From Planctomycetota bacterium (GTDB lineage Bacteria > Planctomycetota > Planctomycetia > Gemmatales > Gemmataceae): 33,775 nt of DNA. Positions 1 through 12,180 of this stretch are shown here, piece by piece (the first letter of the stretch is position 1; each line of letters begins with the position of its first letter). The DNA lies in NCBI GenBank assembly GCA_016177925.1, contig JACOUH010000150.1, positions 1 through 33,775 of the forward strand, given 5' to 3'. Position numbers and translations under genes: made by a program. Under the pieces are notes generated by a model. It was given only the letters and a program-made list of their open reading frames with translations. It was not told the DNA's origin and did no database searches.

Positions 1-1450
1 CATTGGTCTGGTGGTCGTAGAGGAACGTGCTGTCGCACAGCATGCGCATGTTAGCGATGCAGCAGAGGATGCGGCGACGGTCGACCTCGGTCAAATACTT
101 CTTTTGCAGCAGACGGGCGAGGGTGGTCTGCTGCTCGCCATAGGGGACTCGCTGGGCGTCGCTCATTTCGACGTAGACAGTGCTGTCGGTGCGGCTGGGC
201 AACTGGGTGAGTACCTCTTGCCGGGTCCGCCGCAAGAGGATCGGTTGCAGTTTCTCGCGGACCTTGTCGAGGTTGCGGTAGCCCAGCAGCTTGCCGCCCT
301 CGTCGAGGACGCGGTGATCGTGCAGGAACTGGAAGGCCGGGCCGAGCTGGCGGTCGTCGACGAAGGAGACGATGCTGTACAGCTCCTCGAGCTTGTTTTC
401 CAGTGGCGTGCCGGTCAGCACGATCGCAAAGGGGCTGCGCAACTTCTTGACCGCCTGCGAGATCTTCGACTCCCAGTTCTTGATGCGCTGTGCCTCGTCC
501 AGGACGATCAGGTCGGGCTTCCAGGCATTGAGCAGGTCGAGGTCGCGCAGCACCAGCTCGTAGTTGACCAGCCGATAGAAGGTCGGCCGGGCGTACATCT
601 CCTTGCGGGCCTGGTTGCTGCCATCAACAACCTGAACGGGCCGATTGGAGAATTTTTCGATCTCCGATTGCCACTGGTACTTGACCGACGCCGGCGCCAC
701 CACCAGCACGCGCTCGATGCCACGCTCGCGGGCCATCAGTTCGGCGGCGGCGAGCGTCTGCACCGTCTTGCCCAGGCCCATGTCGTCGCCAAGGATGGTT
801 CGGCCACGGTGGGCGGCGAACAGGACGCCGCGTAGCTGGTAGGGATAGAGCGGCACGCGAAGCAGGTCTAGGGGCAATTCGCCGCGGTCGAGCTGGGCGA
901 CGCGCTCCTGCTCGCGGCGCAGCATCTCGCGCTTTTCGATCTCGCGCTCCATGAAGTCGCGCGCATCGGAGAAGAGGGTGACTTGCTCGGGCACCTGCTC
1001 CAGGGCGACCAGCAGGTCGTCGTAGCGGCCGGCGCCCTTCCACAAGCCCTTGTCGTCGAAGAAGTTGGCAGCGAGCTGGGTCAGACAGTCGGAGTGGCGC
1101 GGGGGTAGGTGCAGGCCGACCTTGAGCTGCTCGCCGTAGTGGAGGAAGACCTCGGGCCGTGCGACGGTCGCCTTGCGGTGCTGCAACTGCACCGGGGTCT
1201 CCTCGCGCAGGTCGGCAAGGACGGCTTCGATGTGCTTGCAGGTGCCGAGCGTGTTGGTGCGGAAGTCGGGGCAGGTACAGGTGTTGTCGCCGACCTCGAA
1301 GCCACGGATGGTGACCTGGTACTCGCCGCGACTGCGCGGGTTGACCACCTTGTACTCGCCAAAGACGCGGCCCTTGCCGAGCTTGTCGATCTGGAACTGC
1401 CCCTCGGCAGCGCGTTTGCGCCGGATGTCGATCTGCTCTTCTCGCAGCAC
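1..1450 (-). CDS. SWIM zinc-finger SNF2-family helicase, N-terminal part (C-terminus beyond left edge)
   Basis: The frame is open from 1450 to the window edge, about 483 codons, with no stop. It encodes a SWIM zinc finger (C58-x-C60, C71-x-H73) and then an SNF2 helicase core: Walker A DDMGLGKT at residues 222-229, the DEAQ Walker B box at 318-321, and a TGTPLENK motif III shortly after. The RecA-like lobe 2 is only begun at the edge. The family uses ATP to translocate on DNA and remodel protein-DNA complexes; the SWIM finger probably binds DNA or protein. I chose the GTG at 1450 because a GGAGGA lies 7 nt upstream and the same frame has a stop just before 1500. An ATG at 1506 opens a different frame that overlaps the start, so a one-base error near 1450 could extend the N-terminus. 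It lies downstream of cstA on the same strand, separated by a palindrome. Domain identity is secure; the start is less so. Confidence 0.88.
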   Translation of the reverse strand, partial: MLREEQIDIRRKRAAEGQFQIDKLGKGRVFGEYKVVNPRSRGEYQVTIRGFEVGDNTCTCPDFRTNTLGTCKHIEAVLADLREETPVQLQHRKATVARPEVFLHYGEQLKVGLHLPPRHSDCLTQLAANFFDDKGLWKGAGRYDDLLVALEQVPEQVTLFSDARDFMEREIEKREMLRREQERVAQLDRGELPLDLLRVPLYPYQLRGVLFAAHRGRTILGDDMGLGKTVQTLAAAELMARERGIERVLVVAPASVKYQWQSEIEKFSNRPVQVVDGSNQARKEMYARPTFYRLVNYELVLRDLDLLNAWKPDLIVLDEAQRIKNWESKISQAVKKLRSPFAIVLTGTPLENKLEELYSIVSFVDDRQLGPAFQFLHDHRVLDEGGKLLGYRNLDKVREKLQPILLRRTRQEVLTQLPSRTDSTVYVEMSDAQRVPYGEQQTTLARLLQKKYLTEVDRRRILCCIANMRMLCDSTFLYDHQTN

Positions 1451-1551
1451 CAGCCGTCCTCCCAGAACCCGCAGGCGATCAGCGTGTCCGAGCGGTATTC
1501 TTCCATGTTACCAGAACGGTCGCGACGATTCCTGCCCGGTTCGGGGGATGG

Positions 1552-1632
1552 CGAACGGCCGGCGTGAGCCGGCTGGTGCGCCGCCAAATCGGCGGCATGG
1601 TGGCGCACCAGCCGGCTCACGCCGGCCGTTCG
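1552..1632. repeat. REPIN-like inverted repeat pair, 31-bp perfect arms
   Basis: Arms 1552-1582 and 1602-1632 are perfect reverse complements around a 19-nt centre. Each arm is itself a hairpin, GCCGGC-GTGA-GCCGGC, so the element is two REP-like hairpins in inverted orientation. The right arm overlaps the 3' end of cstA and supplies its last codons and stop. It could act as a transcription terminator or mRNA 3'-end stabiliser between cstA and the helicase gene. Confidence 0.9.
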
Positions 1633-3854
1633 CCGGGGTAGTTCGGGGCGGCTTGCCGCAGGGCCGTCAGCCAGCGCGCCACGGCCATCAGCAGCAGCGT
1701 CCCGACGCAGGCGATCACGAACACCGTGAAGGCGATGTTCAGCGTCCCGGCCAGCACCTTGCCATCGCGAATCATCTGCGGAAAGCGATAGCTCACCAGC
1801 TGCACACCCGCCGTCATCGTCGTGCTGATGACCCACAGCATCGGCAGCAGCGTCACCCAGGCGTAACGCTGCCGGCCGCTGTTGATCAGCAGCGTCGTCA
1901 CGAGCGCCAACGCGATCACCGCCAGCAACTGGTTGGCGATGCCGAACATCGGCCAGATCGTGTCGATCGACCCCGTGGCGATCAGCGCTCCCCAGCCCCC
2001 CGTCACCACCAGCGTCGACACGATCGCACCCGGCAGCCAGTCGGTCTTCGCGTACTTGCGGTTAACTTTGCCCGCTGCTTCCTGTAAGAGGAAGCGGGCG
2101 ATGCGCGTGCCGGCGTCGATGGTGGTCAGGATGAACAGCGCCTCGAACATGATGGCGAAGTGATACCAGTATTGCATCACCTCCTCGATGGCGAGGCCGG
2201 TCCAGCGCAGGGCGTCCGTGAAGATTAGCGCCATGCCGACCGCCAGCGTGACGGCCCCGCCGGTCCGGCCGCGGAGTTGCTCGCCGCCGACGAGCCGCTC
2301 CACCTCGGCCAGGTCGTGCTCGACCGGCAGCTGGTGCGGCTCGCGCACGCCGACCTTGTGCAGCGGGTCGGAGCCTCCCTGCTGTTTTAATTCGTCGTAG
2401 AGTTTGTTGAGCTTCGGCTGATATTTGGCGACCTCGGCCAGGTCGGTGTTGATGTCGAAGTAGAGCTTGGGATCGAGCGAGGCGGCCGCCACCAGGGCGA
2501 CGACGCCGACCAGGCTCTCCATCAGCATGGCCCCGTAGCCGATGGGGCGAATGTCGCTCTCCTTGTTGATCATCTTCGGCGTCGTGCCTGACGACACCAG
2601 GGAATGGAAGCCCGACACCGCTCCGCACATGATGCAGATGAAGACAAACGGGAACAGGTCGCCCTTGAACGTCGGCCCGTCTCCCTTGAACACCTTGTCC
2701 AAGGGCGGCGCCTTCAGGGTCGGGTTGGCGATGATGACGCCGACCACGAGCAGGGCAATGGTGCCGATCTTCAAAAAGCTCGATAGGTAGTCGCGCGGGC
2801 AGAGCAGCAGCCAGACCGGCAGCACCGACGCGAAGAAGCCGTAGGCCACCAGGGCCAGGATGGTCTGCTGGCGTGTCAGCGAGAAGAACGGCTCCAGTGG
2901 CGAGCCGGGGATCAACCGGCCGAAGACCGTCGCCGCCACCACCGCGACCGCGCCGATCAGCGACGCCTCGACGACGTGTCCCTTGCGGATTCTGTACATA
3001 TACAGACCGACGAACAGCGCGATCGGGATGGTGCAGGCAATGGTGAACGTGCCCCAGGAACTCCCCTTGACGATCTGCTTGCACCTGGCCGGCAGGGTGA
3101 CGCCGCGCCAGCCGTCGGCGTGGACGCGGACCTCCAGCGGCGTCTCGGCCGGCACCTGGACCAGGAAGTCCTCGGAGCGCTCGGTGAACTTTTTGGCGTC
3201 GGGATAGCGGACCTGGCACTTCGGCGGGAAGTGGTAGACGACGTGTTCCCCGGTCGAGCGTTCCTCGTCCTCTTGGGGATTCTGGCCGTCGGGCAGGCGG
3301 ACCTGCATCCCCGCGGTAAGCTTGACCTCCTCGCCCCCCAGTGCCTTGACGACGACGATGCCAAGCCCGGCCAGGGCAATGAGGACGATGAACAGGATGG
3401 CCGCCGAAACGACGAGGTTGGCCCACGGCCCCAGCTCGGCGCGGGCGATCTCGGCCAGGGACTTCCCCTGGCGCCGCACCGACGCGGCCAGCACGAGCAT
3501 GTCCTGCACTGCCCCGGCGAGGCAAACGCCGATCAACAGCCACAACAGGCCCGGCATGTAGCCGAACTGGATGGCAAGGACCGGCCCGATCAGCGGGCCG
3601 GCGCCGGAGATGGCGGCGAAGTGATGGCCGAACAGCACCCAGCGGCCAGTCGGGTCGTAGTTCTGGCCGTCGCGCAGCGTGTGGGCCGGGGTCGGCCGCG
3701 CATCGTCCAGCCGGGCGACCTTGTGGGCGAGGAAGGCGCTGTAGTAACGGTAAGCGATCACCAGGACGCACAAGACGCCGAGCATGACCGGCATCGCCCG
3801 GAAGCGGCCCGAGTGCTCCTCGAAGAAGATCCCCGCCCACAGTGCTGGCGCCAT
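1617..3854 (-). CDS. cstA: CstA-family carbon starvation permease
   Basis: This 745-residue membrane protein matches CstA, a peptide/pyruvate uptake carrier family of the inner membrane. Visible hallmarks are [20 protein letters not shown] at about residues 74-93, [15 protein letters not shown], the SGTTPKMI stretch, and [10 protein letters not shown] near the C-terminus, with a dozen or more hydrophobic segments. Start: ATG 3854 has GGGAGG six nt upstream. The frame extends further upstream but only through a palindromic repeat, so I exclude that part. Odd points: a hydrophilic insertion of about 93 residues (roughly 173-265) falls exactly between two segments that are contiguous in E. coli CstA, and the last five residues (GERPA) plus the stop come from a palindromic repeat. 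It lies downstream of hppA on the same strand. Confidence 0.93.
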   Translation of the reverse strand: MAPALWAGIFFEEHSGRFRAMPVMLGVLCVLVIAYRYYSAFLAHKVARLDDARPTPAHTLRDGQNYDPTGRWVLFGHHFAAISGAGPLIGPVLAIQFGYMPGLLWLLIGVCLAGAVQDMLVLAASVRRQGKSLAEIARAELGPWANLVVSAAILFIVLIALAGLGIVVVKALGGEEVKLTAGMQVRLPDGQNPQEDEERSTGEHVVYHFPPKCQVRYPDAKKFTERSEDFLVQVPAETPLEVRVHADGWRGVTLPARCKQIVKGSSWGTFTIACTIPIALFVGLYMYRIRKGHVVEASLIGAVAVVAATVFGRLIPGSPLEPFFSLTRQQTILALVAYGFFASVLPVWLLLCPRDYLSSFLKIGTIALLVVGVIIANPTLKAPPLDKVFKGDGPTFKGDLFPFVFICIMCGAVSGFHSLVSSGTTPKMINKESDIRPIGYGAMLMESLVGVVALVAAASLDPKLYFDINTDLAEVAKYQPKLNKLYDELKQQGGSDPLHKVGVREPHQLPVEHDLAEVERLVGGEQLRGRTGGAVTLAVGMALIFTDALRWTGLAIEEVMQYWYHFAIMFEALFILTTIDAGTRIARFLLQEAAGKVNRKYAKTDWLPGAIVSTLVVTGGWGALIATGSIDTIWPMFGIANQLLAVIALALVTTLLINSGRQRYAWVTLLPMLWVISTTMTAGVQLVSYRFPQMIRDGKVLAGTLNIAFTVFVIACVGTLLLMAVARWLTALRQAAPNYPGERPA

Positions 3855-3866
3855 GCCCTGCCTCCC

Positions 3867-3938
3867 GGTCTTCGTGGGGCAGGTTTCTAACCTGCCTATC
3901 TTCACCCAGGCAGGTTAGAAACCTGCCCCACGAAGACC
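3867..3938. repeat. REPIN-like inverted repeat pair, 31-bp perfect arms
   Basis: Arms 3867-3897 and 3908-3938 are perfect reverse complements around a 10-nt centre. Each arm contains its own hairpin (GGCAGGTT-TCT-AACCTGCC). The element ends 13 nt upstream of the cstA start codon, next to the ribosome binding site, so it forms the immediate 5' leader of cstA as well as the hppA-cstA spacer. An open frame through it is repeat-encoded and unlikely to be translated. Confidence 0.9.
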
Positions 3939-3968
3939 ACGGCCAGAACCGTCTCGAAACGAAACCAG

Positions 3969-4008
3969 CCCGACGCGCCAGCGAGGGCGTCCCCACTGGC
4001 GCGTCGGG
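3969..4008. repeat. 13-bp-arm hairpin after hppA, terminator-like
   Basis: Arms 3969-3981 and 3996-4008 (CCCGACGCGCCAG and its complement) flank a 14-nt loop. On the minus strand it begins 34 nt after the hppA stop, so it may terminate or stabilise that transcript, though there is no U-tract. The arm sequence resembles the inner arms of the repeats at 16541-16604 and 17447-17509, suggesting one repeat superfamily. Confidence 0.75.
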
Positions 4009-4041
4009 CCAGTCAATCACTGCCCCTGTCCGCCTTGCTGG

Positions 4042-6651
<2,610 letters not shown>

Positions 6652-6680
6652 CTTTCCTGAAGGAGAAATAAGTTGCCTCC

Positions 6681-6801
6681 GGCGAGCGGGGGGTGTGAAC
6701 CCCCCGGTATTTTCCCGGCGAGCGAGGGCTGGGGGCACCCGCGCCAGCGGGTCCGCCCCCGGTGCGTCGATGTACCGGGGGGTTCACACCCCCCGCTCGC
6801 C
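6681..6801. repeat. REPIN-like inverted repeat pair, 29-bp perfect arms with inner hairpin
   Basis: Arms 6681-6709 and 6773-6801 are perfect reverse complements. Each arm is a small hairpin, GGGGGGT-GTGA-ACCCCCC. The 63-nt centre has its own stem (GGGGGCACCCGC against GCGGGTCCGCCCCC). The right arm overlaps the permease 3' end and provides its stop codon; the left arm ends about 30 nt before the hppA start. Confidence 0.9.
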
Positions 6802-8498
6802 TTCCGCCCACTGCTGACGGCCCAGGCGGCTGAAGCGCACGCCGAAGGAAAAGTATATGCACAGGCCGACCGCGAGCCAGCCTACCAGCCGTAGCCACGT
6901 CGCCAGCGGCAAGAAAAGCATCATGGTTACGTTGATGAAGATGCCGAGCGGCGCCACGACGAACAGCGCTGGGCAGCGGAACGGCCGCTGCGCATCGGGC
7001 CGCCGGATGCGCAGCAGCATCACCGCGATGCAGACGATGACGAACGCAAACAGCGTGCCGATGTTGACCATCTTCTCCAGGTCCTGGATCGGCGTGAAAG
7101 CAGCGACGACGGCGATGATCCCGCCCGTCACCATCGTCGAGACGTGCGGCGTCTTGAACTTCTCGTGGACGGCGCCGAAGATGCGCTCCGGCAGCAGCCC
7201 GTCGCGGGCCATCGCCAGAAAGATGCGGGCCTGGCTGAGGAAGGTGATCAGCAGCACGCTCGTCATGCCGGCCAGTCCGCCCGCGGCGATCAGGGCCGCC
7301 GACGCCTTGAGGGCGCCGCTGTTCTCGACCTTGGCCTTCTCGTCGAAGGCGGTCGCGATGGCCGCCTTGGTGTCAATGGTCGGGTACGGCTCCATGCCCG
7401 TGATGACCGCTGATACCGCAATGTAGAGGATCGTGCAGACGAACAGCGAGGCGAGGATGCCGATGGGCACGTCGCGCTGCGGCCGGACCGCCTCCTCGGC
7501 GTGTGTCGAGATCGCGTCGAATCCGATGAAGGCGAAGAAGACGATGGCGGCGCCCAGCATGATGCCGGACAGGCCATAGGGTGCGAAGTTGGACCGCGTC
7601 TTGTCGTCGACCTCGCGCAGGCTCTTGTTCAGCCCCACCAGGCCGAGGAGGCCCCACGACTCGGTCTCCTTGCCTGTCGCCTGCTCCTTCGCGTCGGCCA
7701 GGATCTTGTTGACCGCGTCCTTGTCCTTTGGCTCCTTGGGCAGGTTGTCGGCGTACTTGTTCTCGATGTTCCGCAGGCGCTCCACGACCTTCGGCGCCAG
7801 CCGGTCTTTCGCTTGCAGCTCCGCGCGGACCTCCTTCACCCGCTCGGTCTGGTAGACCGCCATGGCGTACTTTTGCAACTCCTCGGCACGGTCATCGGCC
7901 TCCTTGCCCTTCAATCCTTCCACATTCTTGACGTAGTCCTCGGCAGCGCCGTCGATCAGGGCCTCCGCCGGCAACTTCCGCTCCTCGACAGGGACGTCGA
8001 CCCAGTTGTCCTTGTTGATGTAGCCGATCCCCAGCGCAACGACGAATAACACCACGCCGACCTTGATGAGCACCAGCACGGTGTTCGACGCGGCGCTCTC
8101 GCGGATGCCGATGACGAGCACGGTGGTCACCAGGGGCAGGACCGCCACGGCGGGTAAGTTGAACCACCGATGATCCAGGCGAGCAGTTCGCCCAGGGTGG
8201 CGTAGGCGTAGGTGTAGGCGCTGCCCGCGACCGGCGCCATCGACGCAAACTCCGCGTAGCAGAAGGCGGCCAGGGCACAGCCGACGCCAGCGACGGCGAA
8301 CGACACCAGGATCGCCGGGCCGGCCGTCTCGGCGGCAACGCGGCCGGTCATGACGAAGATGCCCGCGCCGATGATGGCGCCGACGCCCAGCGACGTCAGC
8401 GCCAGCGGGCCGAGAACGCGCCGTAGCCGGTGGTCGCCCGCCATCTCAGCGAGCAGGGTTTCCAGCGACTTCTTGGCGAACAGCTGCTTCCAGAGCAT
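6784..8498 (-). pseudogene. Cationic amino-acid permease (APC superfamily), internally deleted and frameshifted
   Basis: Two frames together encode an APC/CAT-type permease. The first runs from ATG 8498 (GGGAAG five nt upstream) through LTSLGVGAIIGAGIFVMTGR and ends its homology at GELLAWIIGG. The second resumes at FNLPAV near 8163 and continues VLVIGIRESAA, FFAFIGFDAISTHAEE and FLSQARIFLAMARDGLLP to the stop at 6784. CAT proteins usually have another 60-80 residues between these parts, so about 200 bp has been lost with a change of frame at about 8163-8168. A charged, coiled-coil-like insertion of about 136 residues (7590-7998) sits in one loop. The last residues (GERGV) and the stop come from the palindrome at 6773-6801. 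The product is probably non-functional unless the junction is an assembly error. Confidence 0.85.
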
Positions 8499-8622
8499 GA
8501 CGACTTCCCTGTGACCCCATGCAGCAGTCCCTCCCCGGCCCGCGAACGCGGAGACGGGACGCCGGACGTGATGCAGCCTTCTATAGGGAAAAAGCGCGTC
8601 TCCGATTAGGGGAGCAGTCTGT

Positions 8623-8753
8623 CTAGAGCGTTTTGCAGTCGGCCGTAGCACAGGCGTCTCGCCTGTGCCGTAGCATAGGCGTCTCGCCTGTGCCGAACCG
8701 CGACAGCGCACAGGCGAGACGCCTGTGCTACGAGCAAATGCAAACCGCTCTAG
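8623..8753. repeat. Nested palindrome with tandem 25-bp REP-like units
   Basis: The 321-bp gap between the permease start and the next gene (8499-8819) holds this element. Outer arms 8623-8637 and 8739-8753 pair with one mismatch. Inside are two near-identical 25-bp direct copies (8645-8669, 8670-8694) and one inverted copy (8708-8731). Each copy is a hairpin GCACAGGCG-TCT-CGCCTGTGC. Nothing else in the gap looks coding. Confidence 0.88.
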
Positions 8754-8819
8754 GGCCGACGGGGAAGCAGGTTCTGGTGCCTGATTGAAAGACCGGGACA
8801 GTGACGGCCGTGCCGGAAT

Positions 8820-11800
8820 TCACTCTCGGGAAAGGACCTCATCGAGGTTGAGGATCAGTCCCATGACGGTCGTGTACGCCGCCAGTTCGCCGACGTCGAG
8901 GCGCGAGTCGGGCTTCGACTCGCCCTGTCGCACCAGCTCCGTCGCCGCGGCGCGATCCTGGCGGTAGTGGGCTCGGTGGTAGTCGAGGCCGGCGCGCAGC
9001 ACGGCCAACTCCGCAGGACGCGGTGGTCGCGACGTCGCCACCCGGAACGCCCACGCCAGACGTTCGCCTGGCGTCGCGCCCCCCTCACGCAGGATGCGCT
9101 CCGCCAGCGACCGCGACGCCTCGACAAAGGTCACATCGTTCATGAGCGTCAGCGCTTGCAGCGGCGTGTTGGTGCGCGAGCGATTGACCGTGCAGGCCTC
9201 CCGCGCCGTGGCGTCAAACGTCATCATCGAGGGCGGCGCCACCGTCCGCTTCCAGAAGGTGTACAGACTTCGGCGATACAGACTCTCTCCTTGATCCTGT
9301 TTGTAGGGGATGCTGGCCAGTTCCTCCCATAGTCCCTTCGGCTGGTACGGCTTGACCGACGGCCCGCCGACGCGCTCGGCGAGCAGCCCGCTGACGAAGA
9401 GGGCCTGATCGCGGAGCATCTCCGCTGACAGCCGCAGCCGCGGCCCACGCGCCAGCAGCCGGTTGCTCGGGTCGCGCCGGATCAGCTCGGCGCTGACCCG
9501 CGCCGACTGCCGATAGGTGGCGCTAGTGACGATCAACCGGTGCATCGCCTTGACGTCCCAGCCCACTCTCACAAACTCCGTCGCCAGCCAGTCGAGCAGT
9601 TCGGGGTGGCTGGGCGACTCGCCCTGTAGGCCGAAGTCCTCTGCCGTCTTGACCAGCCCGGTGCCGAAGAACATCTGCCAGTAGCGGTTGACGACCACCC
9701 GGCCCGTCAGGGGGTTCGCGCCGTTGACCAGCCAGCGGGCCAGGGCGAGCCGATCGGGCCGGACCGGCGGGCTAACGCCTCGCCGCTCCAGCAAGGGCGG
9801 CAGGATGGCGGGAACGTTCGGCGTCACCTTCTCTCCCGGTCGGTCGTACTGACCGCGGATCAGCAGGTGGGCGTCGCGCGGTTTCGGCAGTTCGACCATG
9901 ACCATCGTGGTCGGGAAGCTCTCGAACAGACGAGCCCTCTCCTCACGCAAGGCCAGCACTTTCCACCAGGCCTCGCGCAGGTGCTGCCGTGCGGGGTGGT
10001 CGAGATAGCAGGCCCGCAGCTTCCGTGCCTGCGGCGGGGTTCTCTTCGCCGGGGCGATGGCAAGGATGTCGGCGATGGCGTCGGGCGTGGCAACCAGCTC
10101 CGCCTCGTCCGCCGAGAGGCAACGATCCCAGACGCGGACATCGGCGAGGGCGCCGCGGAAGCGGTTCGCCGGCCCTCCACCCCCGCCGATCCGCAGCGGC
10201 TCTTTCGTGTCGAAGGTCTGGTTGAGGTCGTCAAGGTTTACCTTCAGCTGCTCGGGCCGGCCGTCGACGTAGAGGCGGACACCGGAGGCGACGCGCGAGC
10301 CGTCGTAGGTGGCGACGACGTGGTGCCAGCGGCCCGGCTGCAGGCGGCGCAGCGTCTCGACGCGCAGGGCATCGTCCAGCCAGCGCTGGACCAGGTTGAG
10401 CTGGAGCCTGCCCCCGGCAAGCTGGAGGGCGTAGCCATGACCGCGGTCGCTGTCCTCGGCGCGCGAGACGATGACGCCCTCACCGCCGCGCGGCTGAATC
10501 CATGCCGACAGAGAGAATTTGTCGTAGAAACCGAAGTTGCCGACGTCGCCCGCATTCACGAAGCGCTTGCCGTCGAAGTCGGCGGCCCGGCCAACGCGGC
10601 CCGGGACGAAGCAGGCCGCGCCGCCCTCAACCTTCCCCGGTCGTCCGTGTCCTGTTGCGTCGGTCATATCGCCGTCGAGCGGGTAACGGGCAAGGAGCCC
10701 CTTCGAGAAGGTCCAGCGCACGGCCGGCGAGGACGGCAACCCCTTCTCCCACTCCGACTGGGCACGATCGGTCTCCGCCCGTAGCCCTTCCCACGCCTGC
10801 TCCGCTGACCGCAGCCGGTCGTCAAGGTGTCGCAGTTGTTCTTGCTGGGCTCGCGTGGGCGACTTGATCATCGGCGGCGAGTTGCCGTACTTGATCGCCT
10901 TGCCGCGCTCCGGGACGTTGTTGAAGAACGCGAAGAGCTGATAATACTCTTTCTGAGTAAACGGGTCGTACTTGTGGCTATGACAGCGGGCGCAGCCCAG
11001 CGTCACGCCGAGCCAGACCGTTGCCGTCGTATCGACACGGTCGACGACGTACTCGACAGCGTACTCCTCGGGGATGATGCCGCCCTCGGCGTTGCCGCGG
11101 TGATTGCGATTGAAGCCGGTGGCAATCCGTTGTTCGAGCGTGGGCCGGGGCAGCAAATCGCCGGCGAGCTGTTCGATCGTAAACTGATCGAACGGCATGT
11201 TGGCGTTAAATGCATCGAGGACCCAGTCGCGCCAGCGCCACATGATTCGCTCGCCGTCGCTCTGATAGCCGTTGGAGTCGGCGTAGCGGGCCGCGTCGAG
11301 CCAGAGCACCGCCATGCGTTCGCCATAGCGCGGCGAGGCGAGCAGCCGGTCGACGACCTTCTCATAAGCCCCCGGTGAGCGGTCGGCGAGGAAGGCGTCG
11401 ACCTCGGCGGGCGTCGGCGGCAGGCCCGTCAGGTCGAGCGTGACGCGGCGAATCAGCGTCGCCCGGTCCGCCTCGGGTGACGGCGACAGTCCCTCCCGCT
11501 CCAGCCGCTCGAGGACCCAGGCATCGATACCGTTGCGTCCCCAGGTAGTGTTCCTCACCTTCGCCAGCGGCTCCCGGCGTGGCGGCAGGAACGCCCAGTG
11601 TTTCTGCCACTTCGCGCCCTGTTCGATCCAGTGGCGGATCAGCTCGATCTGTTTCGTTGTGAGTTTGCGACCGGAGCGGGCTGGCGGCATGCGCTCGGAC
11701 GGCAGGGCGGCGGTGATGCGCTGGTAGAGTTCCGACTGTTCGGGCTTGCCGGGGACGAGGGGTCGATAGCCGCCCCGGTCGGCGAAGGCGCCGTCCTCGG

Positions 11801-12017
11801 TGTCCAGGCGGAGGTCGGCCTTGCGCTTGGCCTTGTCGGGGCCGTGACAGGCGAAGCAGGTGTCCGAGAGGATCGGCCGGATGTCGCGGTTGAACTCGAC
11901 CTGTGGACGAGTCGGGGCGTCGGCGCGCGAAAGCGTCGGCGCTGCGACAAGAGTCGCCACGAGCAGGGCCGGCAATGAAAAGGCCCTGAACACCACGCCG
12001 GTGATGGAGTGCGTCAT
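8820..12017 (-). CDS. Planctomycete cytochrome-type protein: PSCyt1 - DUF1549 - LamG - DUF1553
   Basis: This 1065-residue exported protein has a signal peptide (about residues 1-33, ending SRADA), a haem-binding motif CFACH at 54-58 in a PSCyt1 domain, the DUF1549 core (WLDAARYADSNGYQSDGE; CARCHSHKYDPFTQKEYYQ), a LamG/concanavalin-like domain (about 455-645, with FSLSAWIQPRGGEG and GALADVRVWDRCL) and a C-terminal DUF1553 domain (NRYWQMFFGTGLV, SRTNTPLQALTLMND). The second CxxCH-like motif (CARCH) may also bind haem. The family is greatly expanded in planctomycetes and is often linked to polysaccharide or sulfatase loci; its chemistry is not established. A DUF1501 partner usually follows and is absent here. 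ATG 12017 has AGGA seven nt upstream. It lies 163 nt after the DUF1559 gene; that gap contains a small hairpin at 12077-12092. Confidence 0.93.
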   Translation of the reverse strand: MTHSITGVVFRAFSLPALLVATLVAAPTLSRADAPTRPQVEFNRDIRPILSDTCFACHGPDKAKRKADLRLDTEDGAFADRGGYRPLVPGKPEQSELYQRITAALPSERMPPARSGRKLTTKQIELIRHWIEQGAKWQKHWAFLPPRREPLAKVRNTTWGRNGIDAWVLERLEREGLSPSPEADRATLIRRVTLDLTGLPPTPAEVDAFLADRSPGAYEKVVDRLLASPRYGERMAVLWLDAARYADSNGYQSDGERIMWRWRDWVLDAFNANMPFDQFTIEQLAGDLLPRPTLEQRIATGFNRNHRGNAEGGIIPEEYAVEYVVDRVDTTATVWLGVTLGCARCHSHKYDPFTQKEYYQLFAFFNNVPERGKAIKYGNSPPMIKSPTRAQQEQLRHLDDRLRSAEQAWEGLRAETDRAQSEWEKGLPSSPAVRWTFSKGLLARYPLDGDMTDATGHGRPGKVEGGAACFVPGRVGRAADFDGKRFVNAGDVGNFGFYDKFSLSAWIQPRGGEGVIVSRAEDSDRGHGYALQLAGGRLQLNLVQRWLDDALRVETLRRLQPGRWHHVVATYDGSRVASGVRLYVDGRPEQLKVNLDDLNQTFDTKEPLRIGGGGGPANRFRGALADVRVWDRCLSADEAELVATPDAIADILAIAPAKRTPPQARKLRACYLDHPARQHLREAWWKVLALREERARLFESFPTTMVMVELPKPRDAHLLIRGQYDRPGEKVTPNVPAILPPLLERRGVSPPVRPDRLALARWLVNGANPLTGRVVVNRYWQMFFGTGLVKTAEDFGLQGESPSHPELLDWLATEFVRVGWDVKAMHRLIVTSATYRQSARVSAELIRRDPSNRLLARGPRLRLSAEMLRDQALFVSGLLAERVGGPSVKPYQPKGLWEELASIPYKQDQGESLYRRSLYTFWKRTVAPPSMMTFDATAREACTVNRSRTNTPLQALTLMNDVTFVEASRSLAERILREGGATPGERLAWAFRVATSRPPRPAELAVLRAGLDYHRAHYRQDRAAATELVRQGESKPDSRLDVGELAAYTTVMGLILNLDEVLSRE

Positions 12018-12180
12018 GCCCCGATCCTGTGCGGTTCGGTGGAGAAGGTCCTGGGAAGGTCGCACGTTTCAGGCGAGGAAGTCCTTACTTCCTTGATTGT
12101 AAGGATGCCGTTCCGCTGTTCAAGCAAGAAAGGGGGTGTGGAAGGCGAACCACCGGGGCCAACGGGCGGAGGTGGCGGGC

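Noticed and set aside
1451-1506. ATG 1506 as the start of the helicase gene
   Set aside because: It is in a different frame from the SWIM and helicase domains and has no ribosome binding site; it would need a frameshift near 1450.
3855-3905. N-terminal extension of CstA from GTG 3905
   Set aside because: The extra residues are encoded by a palindromic repeat and ATG 3854 has a better ribosome binding site.
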